In this document: piece by piece, positions 17,499 through 26,928 of the stretch
How positions within the stretch are numbered: position 1 is the stretch's first letter
How the letters are laid out: every line of letters begins with the position of its first letter
Origin: Flavobacterium sp. KMS
GTDB taxonomy: Bacteria > Bacteroidota > Bacteroidia > Flavobacteriales > Flavobacteriaceae
DNA length: 64,000 nucleotides
NCBI RefSeq assembly: GCF_000813005.1
Contig: NZ_JSYP01000006.1
Coordinates: 1-64,000 of the forward strand
Direction of reading: 5' to 3'
Position numbers and translations under genes: made by a program
The notes under the pieces: model-generated
Database searches by the model: none
The model's input: the letters and a program-made list of their open reading frames with translations, nothing else
What the model was told of the DNA's origin: nothing

Positions 17499-19432
17499 TA
17501 TTTCTCAGATAAGATTAGGTTCTCGTTGTAGTTGGTTTTTAGTTTTTTTATCGTTTCATTCCAAGCAGCAAAATCAGAATTGATAAGTAATAATTTCTTC
17601 TGGCTTAACTCGATATTTAGATATAAAAGATTGTTTTTTAATATGTAAGTAAAATTTGCTTTTATATAATCGTTGTCTAATTCAAAGTTTTTTGGAAGAT
17701 ATTTTATCTTATAATTTTTAGGAATTTCAAGAATATACTGTGTATTGAATTTCGTTAGATATTCAAACTCATATGGAAAAGTTCGGTTTTGGTCTATAAC
17801 AGCTTTATCTAGATATTTATCCAGAAATAAATTGATATAGACTTCATTATCTACTTTTACGATGTAATTATCTAAATCGAATTTGTAGTTTATTATATAG
17901 GCTTTATCTCTGTCATTTACATTTTCCTCGGTGTATTCCTCCAGATTAAACTTGTTGTTGCCTTTTATAACAAGACTTTTTATTCTTTCGAATCGGGCTT
18001 TATTTGTTGCATCTCCAATTTGCATTAATGTATGGCTTCTGTCATAACCTGTGCGTGATACTTTTCCTGACCCTATTAATTTATTTTTTGCAATAGTGAT
18101 GTTTACGGTTTCTTTTATTTCATTTTTTTCGGCAGGTACTATCGGGACTTTAATAATTTTATAGGTACCATTTTCGCCAAACATGGCTTCTTTTCCTTGT
18201 ATGAATGCTGTAGGGATTCCGTATCGGGTTTGTTTGTCGGTACCGTCTAAAAAGATGTATTCATCATTATTTTTAAAAAGAGCAATCATATGGTTATCAA
18301 CAGCAGGTGTAGGTAAATCATCGTATGAATAGGGAATACTTCGTGTCCCTATCCAGGCTAGAGTTACATTGCTTACATTGGCATATTTTGCCATACAGGA
18401 AATTATGCTTGCCATGTCCTTACAGTCTCCAAATTTTCTCTGAAAAACCAAAGTTGCTTCACGAGGAATAAATCCTTCATAACCGTTTTCAAAAGCGATG
18501 TATTTAATGTTCTCTTTTACCCAATAAAAGATGCTTTTTATTTTATCGCTATCTGTTTTCTTATCTTTTGTAATTTCGAGAGATAGCGCTTTTAAGTCGG
18601 CATTATCGTCTTTATTTAAATCTTTAACAAAGCCTTTATAATAACCAAATAATTGATTTGTAGTACCTAATACTTCTGTTGGTTTATTGTCTATTTGATA
18701 CTCTTTTATATAAAACGCAATATGAGGAACCAGATATAAATATCCTGGAGAATTGTCTTCGTATTTTACGGGTTTTATATCGGTTAATGTCCATTTATAA
18801 ATCCATTTTCCTTTTTTCTCTGTTTTAGAAAATACGATTGTATTTTTAGGATCATTAAAAATCTTAAAATCTATCGAGATATTTTTATCCGTTTTTACTT
18901 CTAAGCTTGAATATTGAATTGGTAAATTATTTCCAAAAATGAATCTTTGTAATAAATACGGATCTATAAATTCAGTTTGATAATCATATACTTTTTTTGC
19001 ACCCGTTTCAAGATTTGGAAATGTAAGCTGACGTTCCATAACATCATTATAAAACACAGAACTTTGTTGCGATTGCTTTTCGTTTGTTTGCGTTACTTTT
19101 ATTTTTTTCTCTTTTCCGTTATCGTTAATAATGGTGTATGCATCGTAACTTTTTAGTTTTATTAAATCCGAATATGAAAATGATTCTTTGGTGTTTTGAA
19201 TACCATTTTGGTTAAGAATCATTGATTCATAATGATTATCCTGTATGATTTTTAGTTTTTTATCTTTAATAGATATATCATAAGACTGAACCTCATTCAA
19301 AATGAGTTCATTATAATCTGGATACAAAATTTTATAGTCCTTAAGTGATTTCTGAGCAGAACTCGTTAATACAAAAGACGCAAAAAAAGCAATATATAAG
19401 AGGTGTTTATTTAGCAATATTGACCAATTCAT
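17498..19432 (-). CDS. Exported DUF3857 / transglutaminase-like protein with intact triad
   Basis: A 644-residue protein with a signal peptide (about residues 1-26, ...FVLTSSAQ), a DUF3857 domain (about 55-240) and a transglutaminase core containing Cys337 (RKFGDCKDMASI), His381 (VDNHMIALF) and Asp396 (FLDGTDK), i.e. a complete catalytic triad. Bacterial members are mostly uncharacterised and may cleave or cross-link peptides in the periplasm or at the surface. Its 5' end overlaps the 3' end of the TPR/MORN gene by 26 bp and its stop overlaps the next start, so the three are one operon. Confidence 0.85.
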   Translation of the reverse strand: MNWSILLNKHLLYIAFFASFVLTSSAQKSLKDYKILYPDYNELILNEVQSYDISIKDKKLKIIQDNHYESMILNQNGIQNTKESFSYSDLIKLKSYDAYTIINDNGKEKKIKVTQTNEKQSQQSSVFYNDVMERQLTFPNLETGAKKVYDYQTEFIDPYLLQRFIFGNNLPIQYSSLEVKTDKNISIDFKIFNDPKNTIVFSKTEKKGKWIYKWTLTDIKPVKYEDNSPGYLYLVPHIAFYIKEYQIDNKPTEVLGTTNQLFGYYKGFVKDLNKDDNADLKALSLEITKDKKTDSDKIKSIFYWVKENIKYIAFENGYEGFIPREATLVFQRKFGDCKDMASIISCMAKYANVSNVTLAWIGTRSIPYSYDDLPTPAVDNHMIALFKNNDEYIFLDGTDKQTRYGIPTAFIQGKEAMFGENGTYKIIKVPIVPAEKNEIKETVNITIAKNKLIGSGKVSRTGYDRSHTLMQIGDATNKARFERIKSLVIKGNNKFNLEEYTEENVNDRDKAYIINYKFDLDNYIVKVDNEVYINLFLDKYLDKAVIDQNRTFPYEFEYLTKFNTQYILEIPKNYKIKYLPKNFELDNDYIKANFTYILKNNLLYLNIELSQKKLLLINSDFAAWNETIKKLKTNYNENLILSEK

Positions 19433-22400
19433 TTGAATCGTATTTTTTTGTTAATACTAGCTTTCCTTCTTTATAAATTAATGTGTTCCCGTGTAACTCA
19501 CCATTTTTATAAGCAGACTTAAGCCAAGGTTTTCCATCTTCTTTAAAATATTCCTGAATGCCTTCGAAGTCATTTTTTACAAAATGCTCTTTCTTATATA
19601 TTTTACCATTTGCATAATATTCAATACGATCTCCGTCTAGAATACTATTTTTGTACATAGATTCATATTCAGGTTTACTCTCCATATTGTAAATGACTAA
19701 TTTACCGTCTAGATTTCCTTTTAAGAGATTCAGTTGTATCGCAACTTTTCCGTTAGGGTAATAAGAACTAACTTCAGCTGTTTCGTTCTCTATAATTACT
19801 TTATCATTTAGTTCGCCTGTTTTACTTTTGCGGGTATAATACATAGGCTGATTATTTGTATAGCCAATAGCTAATATAGGTTCCCCTTTTTGATTGTAAT
19901 AAATGTATTCCCCTTCCGTTAATCCGTCGAGTTCGTTATATTCTGATAATTTAGTTTTATTGTGGTAATAACGAATGGTTTTTCCGTTTTCATCCCCAAA
20001 AGTGTACTCGGTTGTAAGCCTTAAATTACCCACTAAATCGTATTGTTTACTCATACCATTTATATCTCCAGAATAATAATTACTATCGGTATAAATACTA
20101 CCAGATGGGCTATACGATTTGTATGAATTATGTAATTTGCCATTAAGATATTCGGCTGTAGTAATAGGAGTATTTAGTTTGTCTTTTAATGTATAAGCAC
20201 CGTTAAATACTCCATTTTTTAGGTTGTAATCCTGAATAACTGTACCATTATTATGTGATAAAACAAATTTTCCTGTTTTATTCTTATAATCAATTTCATT
20301 CTCTTTAATTCCTTTTTGATTATAGTATTCTTTACTAATCAAATAACCATCAACATAATTATCGATGATAGAGATTACTCCATTTTGAGAATAGCTATAT
20401 TTTTTGAAATTCAAATCTCCATTTACAAAATAGCCCTCAATACTTGTTGTTCCATCAGAATAAAAAGATTTAAAAGGTCCGTTTTGAGTGTTGTTTTGAT
20501 AATAGAAAGTTCTGTTTAATTTGTTATCCTCGTATACTTCAAAAGTTCCATTTATTGTATCATTTGCATAATTTCGGATGTTGTCTATATTTCCATTCTG
20601 ATTATAAGCAGTATATAAACCATGCAGTTTACCTCGGGAATAAAACTCTTTAGATTTAGGGCTGCCAGATCTATAGTTATAATTCCATTCGCCATTTTTA
20701 TTACCTTTCTCATAATTACCATAAACTACTACTTTTCCTTCGTAAGTTTTAATTTCAAAAGGTTTTTGTGACAGACTTATTTCTTTAGGTTTTGCATTTT
20801 TATCAGAATATTGTAATCCGTATTTTAATTCTCCAGATTTGTATTTTTCATCATAATATTTATTACCATTGATGTCAAAATAACTGTATGCTTCTAATTG
20901 CCCTTTTTGGTCGTATGTTAATTCAGTGGATTTTTTACCATTCGGGAAGTAATCATTTAATTTTACTATTTTACCTGCTGAAAAAGTACTTTCTCTTTCT
21001 AGAGTTTTATTACTGTAATAGGATTTGTATGTATCCTGTACAACACCATTTTTATAGGTAACTTCATTTTTTACTGTTTTGCCATCATGGTATTGAACAG
21101 ATTTTCCGTCGACTACATCATTAACATAATTCGCACTCTCTACTATATCACCAGCTACATTGTACTCTAAGTAATTCCCGTTTAATTTTCCGTTTTCATA
21201 CCCTGTTTCAGATTTTTTTCCACCGTTTTGATACAAACAAATTAGCTTTCCGTTACGTTTTCCACCAGTGAAAGTTATCTCGCAATTTTTCCCTCCATTA
21301 GGATAATAAGAAGTGCATATTCCATCTAAAAGACCATCTTTATAATTTTCGACTAAGTCTATAGATCCATTTTTATAATATGTTGTTCTGGTACCTTCTA
21401 ACTTTCCATTTATAAAATATTTTTCTTCGCTTAGGTTTCCTTTGTCATCATAATATTTTTGATGTCCATCTAATAAATTATTCTTAAAGTTGATTTCTCC
21501 TTTAAGATTTCCATCACTATTTAAGTATTTATATTTTCCTTCTGATTTTCCATTTATTTGCGGACCAATAAGATAAGGTCTGCCGTTTTCTAATGTTATA
21601 ACTACATCTTCTTGTTTACCAAAAATATCTAAGTTTCTCTTAGCATATTTTGACCAAAAGCTTTTTTTAATGTAATTTTCATTAAAAGAGGTGATTTTCT
21701 TTACGTTCTTGGTTAATGTTTTTCCTAATTTTTCTTCCATTGATACTAACATATAGTATGAATATCCTTCAAATTGGTTTTCTTCCATCATGGTTTTTAC
21801 CCACGGAATATAAATAGTTTCAAAAAAACCATCACCCATTTTGTGCTCTAATGTATATTCGGCAACAGCCTGAACTTGGCGTGTTATAACATCATCGATA
21901 TTAGACTTTACTTTGTAAGCACTTTTTAAAGGCAATTGGTTTCTAAGTATAGTTTCTATTTCTTCAAAATTATCTCCTGTTTTAGAAAAAATAACTTTGC
22001 TTTCGTCAAGATAATTTTGACCATATTTAGCATTTAATTTTAAAATAGCAGCTTCTGCATATGGGCCAGTTGGAGCAATTATAAGGTAGCTCATTAAAGC
22101 AAGTGTGCCTTCGGTTATTTTTCCGTTCTCTAATGCAATCGATCCCAAGAAAAAGTGAGATGAAGGGTGATTAGGATTATTTGTAATTATACGTTCAAGT
22201 ATATCAACACTTTTTTGTGTTTCTCCTTTTCGAACATACAGAATTGCAAGATTATATAGAAATGAAGAAGAGTTAGGTAAGTACTTTTCTCCTTCTTTAA
22301 AAATTTTCTCTGATTTGTCATATTCTTTTTCATCACTCAAATAATTAGCATAAACCGCGTAAAGTTCAGGGAACTCGGGCATTACATTTTTAGTGTATAA

Positions 22401-22661
22401 GCTTTCGATAAAGGATTTGAATTCTTCCTTTTTATCAGATTGTCGAAGGCTAATTGCTTTTTCATATTGAGCATTAAAGAATTTAGGATCAGTTTTACTG
22501 ATTTTTTCATACTCCTTAATTGCTTCGTCATATTTTTTTGCATCATGTAGAGAGATTCCTTTTTTAAGTATGGAATCATTATTATAAACGAATGCGTAAT
22601 TTGTTTGAGAATAAGTTTTAGCAAATGAAACTAAAATAATTGCGAGTAAAATTTTTTTCAT
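19407..22661 (-). CDS. Giant exported TPR and MORN-repeat protein
   Basis: A 1084-residue protein with a signal peptide (MKKILLAIILVSFAKTYSQ). TPR-like helices run over about residues 30-215 (e.g. KKYDEAIKEYEKISKTDPKFFNAQYEKAI; YNLAILYVRKGETQKSVDILERII). From about residue 375 to the end there are roughly two dozen MORN/YwqK-like units of 20-24 residues (pattern YYxNGxxxxxxxYxxGxxxG). Such arrays fold into long beta-hairpin ladders and probably bind partners or glycans. It is the first gene of a three-gene operon with two DUF3857 proteins. No toxin gene is nearby, so the YwqK antitoxin label should not be transferred. Confidence 0.85.
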   Translation of the reverse strand: MKKILLAIILVSFAKTYSQTNYAFVYNNDSILKKGISLHDAKKYDEAIKEYEKISKTDPKFFNAQYEKAISLRQSDKKEEFKSFIESLYTKNVMPEFPELYAVYANYLSDEKEYDKSEKIFKEGEKYLPNSSSFLYNLAILYVRKGETQKSVDILERIITNNPNHPSSHFFLGSIALENGKITEGTLALMSYLIIAPTGPYAEAAILKLNAKYGQNYLDESKVIFSKTGDNFEEIETILRNQLPLKSAYKVKSNIDDVITRQVQAVAEYTLEHKMGDGFFETIYIPWVKTMMEENQFEGYSYYMLVSMEEKLGKTLTKNVKKITSFNENYIKKSFWSKYAKRNLDIFGKQEDVVITLENGRPYLIGPQINGKSEGKYKYLNSDGNLKGEINFKNNLLDGHQKYYDDKGNLSEEKYFINGKLEGTRTTYYKNGSIDLVENYKDGLLDGICTSYYPNGGKNCEITFTGGKRNGKLICLYQNGGKKSETGYENGKLNGNYLEYNVAGDIVESANYVNDVVDGKSVQYHDGKTVKNEVTYKNGVVQDTYKSYYSNKTLERESTFSAGKIVKLNDYFPNGKKSTELTYDQKGQLEAYSYFDINGNKYYDEKYKSGELKYGLQYSDKNAKPKEISLSQKPFEIKTYEGKVVVYGNYEKGNKNGEWNYNYRSGSPKSKEFYSRGKLHGLYTAYNQNGNIDNIRNYANDTINGTFEVYEDNKLNRTFYYQNNTQNGPFKSFYSDGTTSIEGYFVNGDLNFKKYSYSQNGVISIIDNYVDGYLISKEYYNQKGIKENEIDYKNKTGKFVLSHNNGTVIQDYNLKNGVFNGAYTLKDKLNTPITTAEYLNGKLHNSYKSYSPSGSIYTDSNYYSGDINGMSKQYDLVGNLRLTTEYTFGDENGKTIRYYHNKTKLSEYNELDGLTEGEYIYYNQKGEPILAIGYTNNQPMYYTRKSKTGELNDKVIIENETAEVSSYYPNGKVAIQLNLLKGNLDGKLVIYNMESKPEYESMYKNSILDGDRIEYYANGKIYKKEHFVKNDFEGIQEYFKEDGKPWLKSAYKNGELHGNTLIYKEGKLVLTKKYDSNELVNIAK

Positions 22662-22965
22662 TGATTAGGTTTAATTTTGTCAAATATAAAAATTTTATTA
22701 ACGTTTGTAAGAAATTAAGTGTTTTAATTTGAGTTTTTTTGCTGATATTAATTTATTGTTTTTTAAGCTAAACCAAACTGATTTTTAGCTTTTATCGCAA
22801 TAATTAGTAACTAAAAAAACAAACCCGATAAGTTATAAAACTTGTCGGGTTTGTTTGTTCCTTTTTATAAAATTATATTGCCACAATTCATAGAACCTTT
22901 GTTCCTTTGAACCTTTAGGCGCACTGCTGTGCATCTCTACAGGAAAACCTTCGAAACTCTGGACT
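22662..22965. other. Intergenic region: operon promoter side and terminator
   Basis: This gap holds the upstream region of the TPR/MORN operon (22662-22815), a strong terminator (22818-22853) and a stretch near 22880-22920 with CCTTTGTTCCTTTGAACC, the inverse of the CAAAGG-type repeat after nagB. No ORF is supported. Confidence 0.5.
22818..22853 (-). terminator. Terminator of the DUF4268 gene
   Basis: A 15-bp stem (ACAAACCCGATAAGT / ACTTGTCGGGTTTGT, one G-U pair) with a 6-base loop, followed on the minus strand by a T run. Confidence 0.8.
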
Positions 22966-23400
22966 CTATTCAATATCCTTAATAAATTCATCATACTCTA
23001 GATAAAACATTTCCAGTGCATTCATCTTCTCGTAATAGAAATCAAAAATAGCATCCCAATAATTACGATTGCTAAAACCAACTCCAAGTTTTTCAACCCA
23101 AATTCGGCTAATAGTTTTTCCGCTTTCCAGTGTGTATTCTTTTTCGAAAATTAGATCTTTAATAAATTCTTCTTCCAGAATATTTTTTAAGGCTTCCAGT
23201 TTTTCATAGTAAGCATTTCGTTTTTCATCACTTCGATGTTCGATATCTATTAAGACTTGTGCTTTTTTATTATCGACATAAAATTTAAATGAAAAATCTT
23301 TTATTTTGGTATCATAAAGCACCCATTTTCGAGGATATTTTTCTGCGAAAGAAACCCAGAATTCTCGTTTTAATTTTTGTGATTCTTCTTTACTATACAT
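22966..23400 (-). CDS. DUF4268 family protein
   Basis: A 144-residue soluble protein with FWVSFAEKYPRKWVLYDTKIKDFSFKFYVDNKKAQV, characteristic of stand-alone DUF4268 proteins. In other contexts DUF4268 is linked to restriction or nuclease-like proteins, but this short form has no visible nuclease motif, and its function is unknown. It is rich in charged and aromatic residues, with no signal peptide. It is divergent to the Nudix gene. Confidence 0.8.
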   Translation of the reverse strand: MYSKEESQKLKREFWVSFAEKYPRKWVLYDTKIKDFSFKFYVDNKKAQVLIDIEHRSDEKRNAYYEKLEALKNILEEEFIKDLIFEKEYTLESGKTISRIWVEKLGVGFSNRNYWDAIFDFYYEKMNALEMFYLEYDEFIKDIE

Positions 23401-23492
23401 TTTTATTGGCTTAAGATCTAGAAAATTTGTGAGACACCATTTTCTAAAGTATATTTATATATTATTTGAGACTACAAAAATAGACTTTGATT

Positions 23493-24140
23493 ATGGATTT
23501 TCAAGACTTTTTACATTTTGTTCCCAATTTTGCGCATGCAAAACTTCCAGCTATTGATGCTCACTTAAAAATGGCACCTTTGGAAAGAGTAGAGTCCTTG
23601 ATAAATCAGGATATGAATACTAAGAACCCAAGAATTGCTGCGGTTATGATGTTGTTTTATCCCAAAAACGGAAAAACACATTTGGTATTAATTGTTCGTA
23701 ATGCCTATAATGGAGTTCACTCGTCGCAAATAGCTTTTCCTGGTGGGAAATATGAGCTCGAAGATGAAAATTATGAGCAAACTGCTTTAAGAGAAACATA
23801 TGAAGAAGTAGGAGTTTTGCCTGAAAAGATTAAGGTATTAAAGGCTTTTACACCTATGTATATTCCGCCTAGTAACTTTATGGTACATCCTTTTCTTGGA
23901 GTTTGTAATGAGGAAATTCATTTTTATCCAGATTCTAGAGAGGTCGCTGATATTATTGAGTTGCCACTTTTAGTTTTTTTAGATGATGAAATAGTTATTG
24001 ATACCATTTTATCAACTTCGTATGCGGCTAATATTTCGGTTCCGGCTTTTAAGATAGAAAATCATATTGTTTGGGGAGCTACTGCTATGATATTAAGTGA
24101 GTTGAAAGATTTTTTAAAAGAGAATTTTGTAACCAAATAG
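23493..24140 (+). CDS. Nudix hydrolase, CoA pyrophosphatase-like
   Basis: A 215-residue cytosolic hydrolase. The Nudix box GGKYELEDENYEQTALRETYEEVGV (residues about 89-113) has the REx2EE core. The preceding SQIAFPGGK and the downstream layout resemble the CoA-diphosphatase (NudL/YeaB) group, which splits CoA-type substrates into a phosphopantetheine and a 3',5'-ADP. The ATG at 23493 is preferred to the TTG two codons upstream. Confidence 0.87.
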   Translation: MDFQDFLHFVPNFAHAKLPAIDAHLKMAPLERVESLINQDMNTKNPRIAAVMMLFYPKNGKTHLVLIVRNAYNGVHSSQIAFPGGKYELEDENYEQTALRETYEEVGVLPEKIKVLKAFTPMYIPPSNFMVHPFLGVCNEEIHFYPDSREVADIIELPLLVFLDDEIVIDTILSTSYAANISVPAFKIENHIVWGATAMILSELKDFLKENFVTK

Positions 24141-24371
24141 TTTTAGCACAGTATTTAAAGACTCACGCCTTAGATAAAAGTAATAGAAAGTCTTATTTTT
24201 TTAAGATACAATTATTTAACATAAAGGAACGTTTATTTTAAATAATTGATAGTATTAATGCTGATATTAAATAAGTTGCATTTTGCATTCATAGACTAGT
24301 TTCTACTTGGGACGACAAAAATAAATTTCGTAAGTTTGTCCTTCTAATTTTTCAAAATAACACATAAATTT
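24141..24371. promoter_or_regulatory. Intergenic region with plsC promoter
   Basis: TAAGTTTG at 24331-24338 is a good -7 match, with CTTG at 24306-24309 as a possible -33 element 21 bp upstream. The rest of the gap is AT-rich with nothing else recognised. Confidence 0.55.
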
Positions 24372-25181
24372 ATGGGATTGTTTAAAAGAAATCCTTTTGG
24401 TCATATATTATTCATTAAAAAATGGTTAATTCGAGTTTTTGGAGCAGTTACGCACAGACGCTATCGTGGTTTTAATGAATTACAAATTGATGGCTCAGAA
24501 ATTATAAGAAGCTTACCCGATACAAATGTTCTTTTTATATCCAATCATCAGACATATTTTGCCGATGTTGTGGCCATGTTTCATGTTTTTAACGCAAGTT
24601 TAAGTGGGAGAGAGGATAATATAAAAAATGTAGGTTATCTATGGCAACCTAAAATGAATATTTATTACGTTGCTGCCAAAGAAACAATGAGAGCAGGGTT
24701 GCTACCAAGAATTTTATCTTATGTAGGAGCAATAACAGTAGAGCGTACTTGGCGTGCTAAAGGCGTAGATGTTACCGAAAAAAGAGAAGTAAACCCAAAT
24801 GATACCGAAAATATTAAAATGGCACTTAATGATGGTTGGGTAATTACGTTTCCGCAAGGAACAACCAAATCATTTAAGCCAGTTCGTAAAGGTACAGCAC
24901 ATATTATTAAAGAACACCGACCAATAGTAGTTCCGATTGTGATAGATGGTTTCCGTCGTTCTTTTGACAAAAAAGGATTACGATTGAAAAAGAAAGGAAT
25001 TCTGCAATCATTTATTATCAAAGAGCCACTTGTTATTGACTATGATAATGAAACTATAGAAGAAATTGTTGAAAAAGTAGAGTTTGCTATCGAACAACAT
25101 CCTTCATTTTTAAAAGTTATTCCATCTGAAGAGCTAAAAGTTCAGGAAGAACTAAATCAAATGCGTAGATGGGATTATTAG
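24372..25181 (+). CDS. 1-acyl-sn-glycerol-3-phosphate acyltransferase (PlsC-like)
   Basis: A 269-residue acyltransferase, probably making phosphatidic acid from lysophosphatidate at the inner membrane. The block I motif is SNHQTYFADV, i.e. H-x5-D instead of the standard H-x4-D. Block III is FPQGTT in place of FPEGTR, and the block IV region reads VVPIVIDGFRR. The family assignment is clear but substrate specificity is not. A terminator palindrome follows at 25205-25242. Confidence 0.85.
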   Translation: MGLFKRNPFGHILFIKKWLIRVFGAVTHRRYRGFNELQIDGSEIIRSLPDTNVLFISNHQTYFADVVAMFHVFNASLSGREDNIKNVGYLWQPKMNIYYVAAKETMRAGLLPRILSYVGAITVERTWRAKGVDVTEKREVNPNDTENIKMALNDGWVITFPQGTTKSFKPVRKGTAHIIKEHRPIVVPIVIDGFRRSFDKKGLRLKKKGILQSFIIKEPLVIDYDNETIEEIVEKVEFAIEQHPSFLKVIPSEELKVQEELNQMRRWDY

Positions 25182-25204
25182 TTTTCCAGATAAATTATTT
25201 TTGT

Positions 25205-25242
25205 AAAAAGGGAGATGTAAAATATTTTACATCTCCCTTTTT
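25205..25242. terminator. Bidirectional terminator
   Basis: A long perfect palindrome with arms AAAAAGGGAGATGTAAAA and its complement, ending in a T run, between plsC and the convergent sigma-factor operon. Confidence 0.8.
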
Positions 25243-25314
25243 AGTTTTTATTGTATCTCTATTAATCCTAAGCTTTATCTCTCTGAACCTTTGCCTCTTT
25301 GAGCCTTTCTTTAC

Positions 25315-25944
25315 CTATAAATCAATCTTTTTAAGTTCTTTATAATTAGAGTACAATCTTCGTAGTAACGTACCATATATAAGCCTGTAAAAACACCAGA
25401 AGAGCCCTAGGAATCCAAGAGTCACTAATAGTAAAATTCCTATTACCATTAACATTACCGTTGCGTTGGTAGCAATCTTTTCTTTAAGATAATTCATTTC
25501 TGGGCTTGAAAAAGCAATAAAGAAACTTATAACAGAACTTAAAACAGCCATTGCCAAGTTGTACCAAACGTAGTATTGAACCGTTTTTCGGGTTTTTAAA
25601 ATACTACTCATTAGTAATTTTGTAGATTTTGTTGTAGAAATTGTTGTGTAGTTCTTATAGAAAAAATACACAAAAATTAATACTACTACATAATTAAAGT
25701 AAGTTATTACTTCAAGATATAGTATGTATTCAGGATGATTGATTTGTTTTAAAAAATCATCAATGCTAAATACAAAATTTGATATTGTCCAAAATAATAT
25801 TTCTAGAAGACTTATAACTAAAATCCATTTCACAATCGAAGACGATTTTTTATGAATCATGTTATAAATTTCAACTTCAGATACTTGATGAAAAGTGTCT
25901 GCAGTTTTGTTCCAATCTTTTTTTAGTAAATCCAGTTCTTTCAT
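25315..25944 (-). CDS. Membrane protein paired with an ECF sigma factor (possible anti-sigma)
   Basis: A 209-residue protein with a soluble N-terminus (MKELDLLKKDWNKTADTFHQVSEVEIYNMIHKKSSS) followed by four hydrophobic segments (about 39-60, 75-100, 128-148, 165-190). Genes of this form usually lie directly after ECF sigma factors in Bacteroidota and may act as anti-sigma factors, but no zinc anti-sigma motif is visible. It starts 7 bp after the sigma gene's stop. Confidence 0.65.
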   Translation of the reverse strand: MKELDLLKKDWNKTADTFHQVSEVEIYNMIHKKSSSIVKWILVISLLEILFWTISNFVFSIDDFLKQINHPEYILYLEVITYFNYVVVLIFVYFFYKNYTTISTTKSTKLLMSSILKTRKTVQYYVWYNLAMAVLSSVISFFIAFSSPEMNYLKEKIATNATVMLMVIGILLLVTLGFLGLFWCFYRLIYGTLLRRLYSNYKELKKIDL

Positions 25945-25951
25945 AATTTTT

Positions 25952-26446
25952 TTAAGGATTTAATATTTTTTTAAGTTTCCCTTTAATTCTATTCATTTTC
26001 ACTCGTGCATTCACTTCACTAATACCCAACGTTTCGGCAATTTCCTGATAATCTTTATCTTCAAGATACATAAAAACCAATGCCTTTTCGATATCGTTTA
26101 GTTGGTAAACGGCTTTGTACATTAACTTAATTTGTTCTTCTTCCTCATAGTTGTAATCAACTTCTTTTATAAAATGTTGGTGATTTTCAAACTCTACAGT
26201 CGCTATCGAGCGTTTCGTTTTTCGATATAAAGTAATAGCGGTATTTAACGCGACACGATAGGTCCAGGTAGAGAATTTGCTGTCGCCCCTAAATTTTGGA
26301 TATGCTTTCCATAGCTGAATCGTAATTTCCTGAAACAAATCTTTGTGAGCATCTTGGTTGGCAGTATATAATCTACAAATCTTGTGGATTATATTCTGGT
26401 TTGCCTGCAATTGCACAACAAATGAATGTTCTAAATTATCGCTCAT
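25952..26446 (-). CDS. ECF RNA polymerase sigma factor
   Basis: A 164-residue sigma-70 family protein. Region 2 is at about residues 15-75 (DLFQEITIQLWKAYPKFRGDSKFSTWTYRVALN) and region 4 at about 105-160 (ALVFMYLEDKDYQEIAETLGISEVNARVKMNRIKGKL, a helix-turn-helix). It directs polymerase to a small regulon; the target is unknown. It is co-transcribed with the membrane protein downstream. Confidence 0.92.
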   Translation of the reverse strand: MSDNLEHSFVVQLQANQNIIHKICRLYTANQDAHKDLFQEITIQLWKAYPKFRGDSKFSTWTYRVALNTAITLYRKTKRSIATVEFENHQHFIKEVDYNYEEEEQIKLMYKAVYQLNDIEKALVFMYLEDKDYQEIAETLGISEVNARVKMNRIKGKLKKILNP

Positions 26447-26928
26447 AATATATTAGTGTTAGGAACACTGATTTTGTTACAAAGTACATCTTTTTATTTT
26501 ATATTTTTTTGATATTAATACTTCATAATAGAATTATTGCTGCACGGTTTATATCATGAGAAGAATATTTCCATAATAAGATTATTACTAGCTTATAAAT
26601 TCAAGGTTCATATTTTTATTTTAACAAAAGAAAAAGAATGTAAGGCAAAATTAACAATTTATGTCTTCGTATATCTTTATAAATTGTAAGAATAGTTATA
26701 ATTTCGCGTTTCAGAAACTTAGTAATTCAATAATCTAAAATGAACACTCAGTCTGTATCAAATATAAAAGTATCATTATATTGGTGTAAATTAAAAACTT
26801 TGAAAAATATTTAGCCGAAACAACTAATAGTTTCTTTTTGACTGTCAAGTACATTTGATTATCTGAATATAAACATAAAATATGCTGTATTAGTAAGCAA
26901 CGTAATTTGAATCTTAATTTTATAATAA
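26447..26928. other. 482-bp intergenic region between divergent regulators
   Basis: The gap between the ECF sigma gene and the Crp/Fnr gene is AT-rich without a supported ORF. A short perfect inverted repeat GTGTT-AGG-AACAC lies at 26456-26468, just upstream of the sigma gene start, and is a possible operator. A weak hairpin lies near 26817-26838. Nothing else stands out. Confidence 0.4.

Noticed and set aside
26817..26838. Hairpin GAAAC...GTTTC followed by T as a terminator
   Set aside because: The stem has only five pairs with an 8-base loop and lies upstream of, not after, a gene on that strand.
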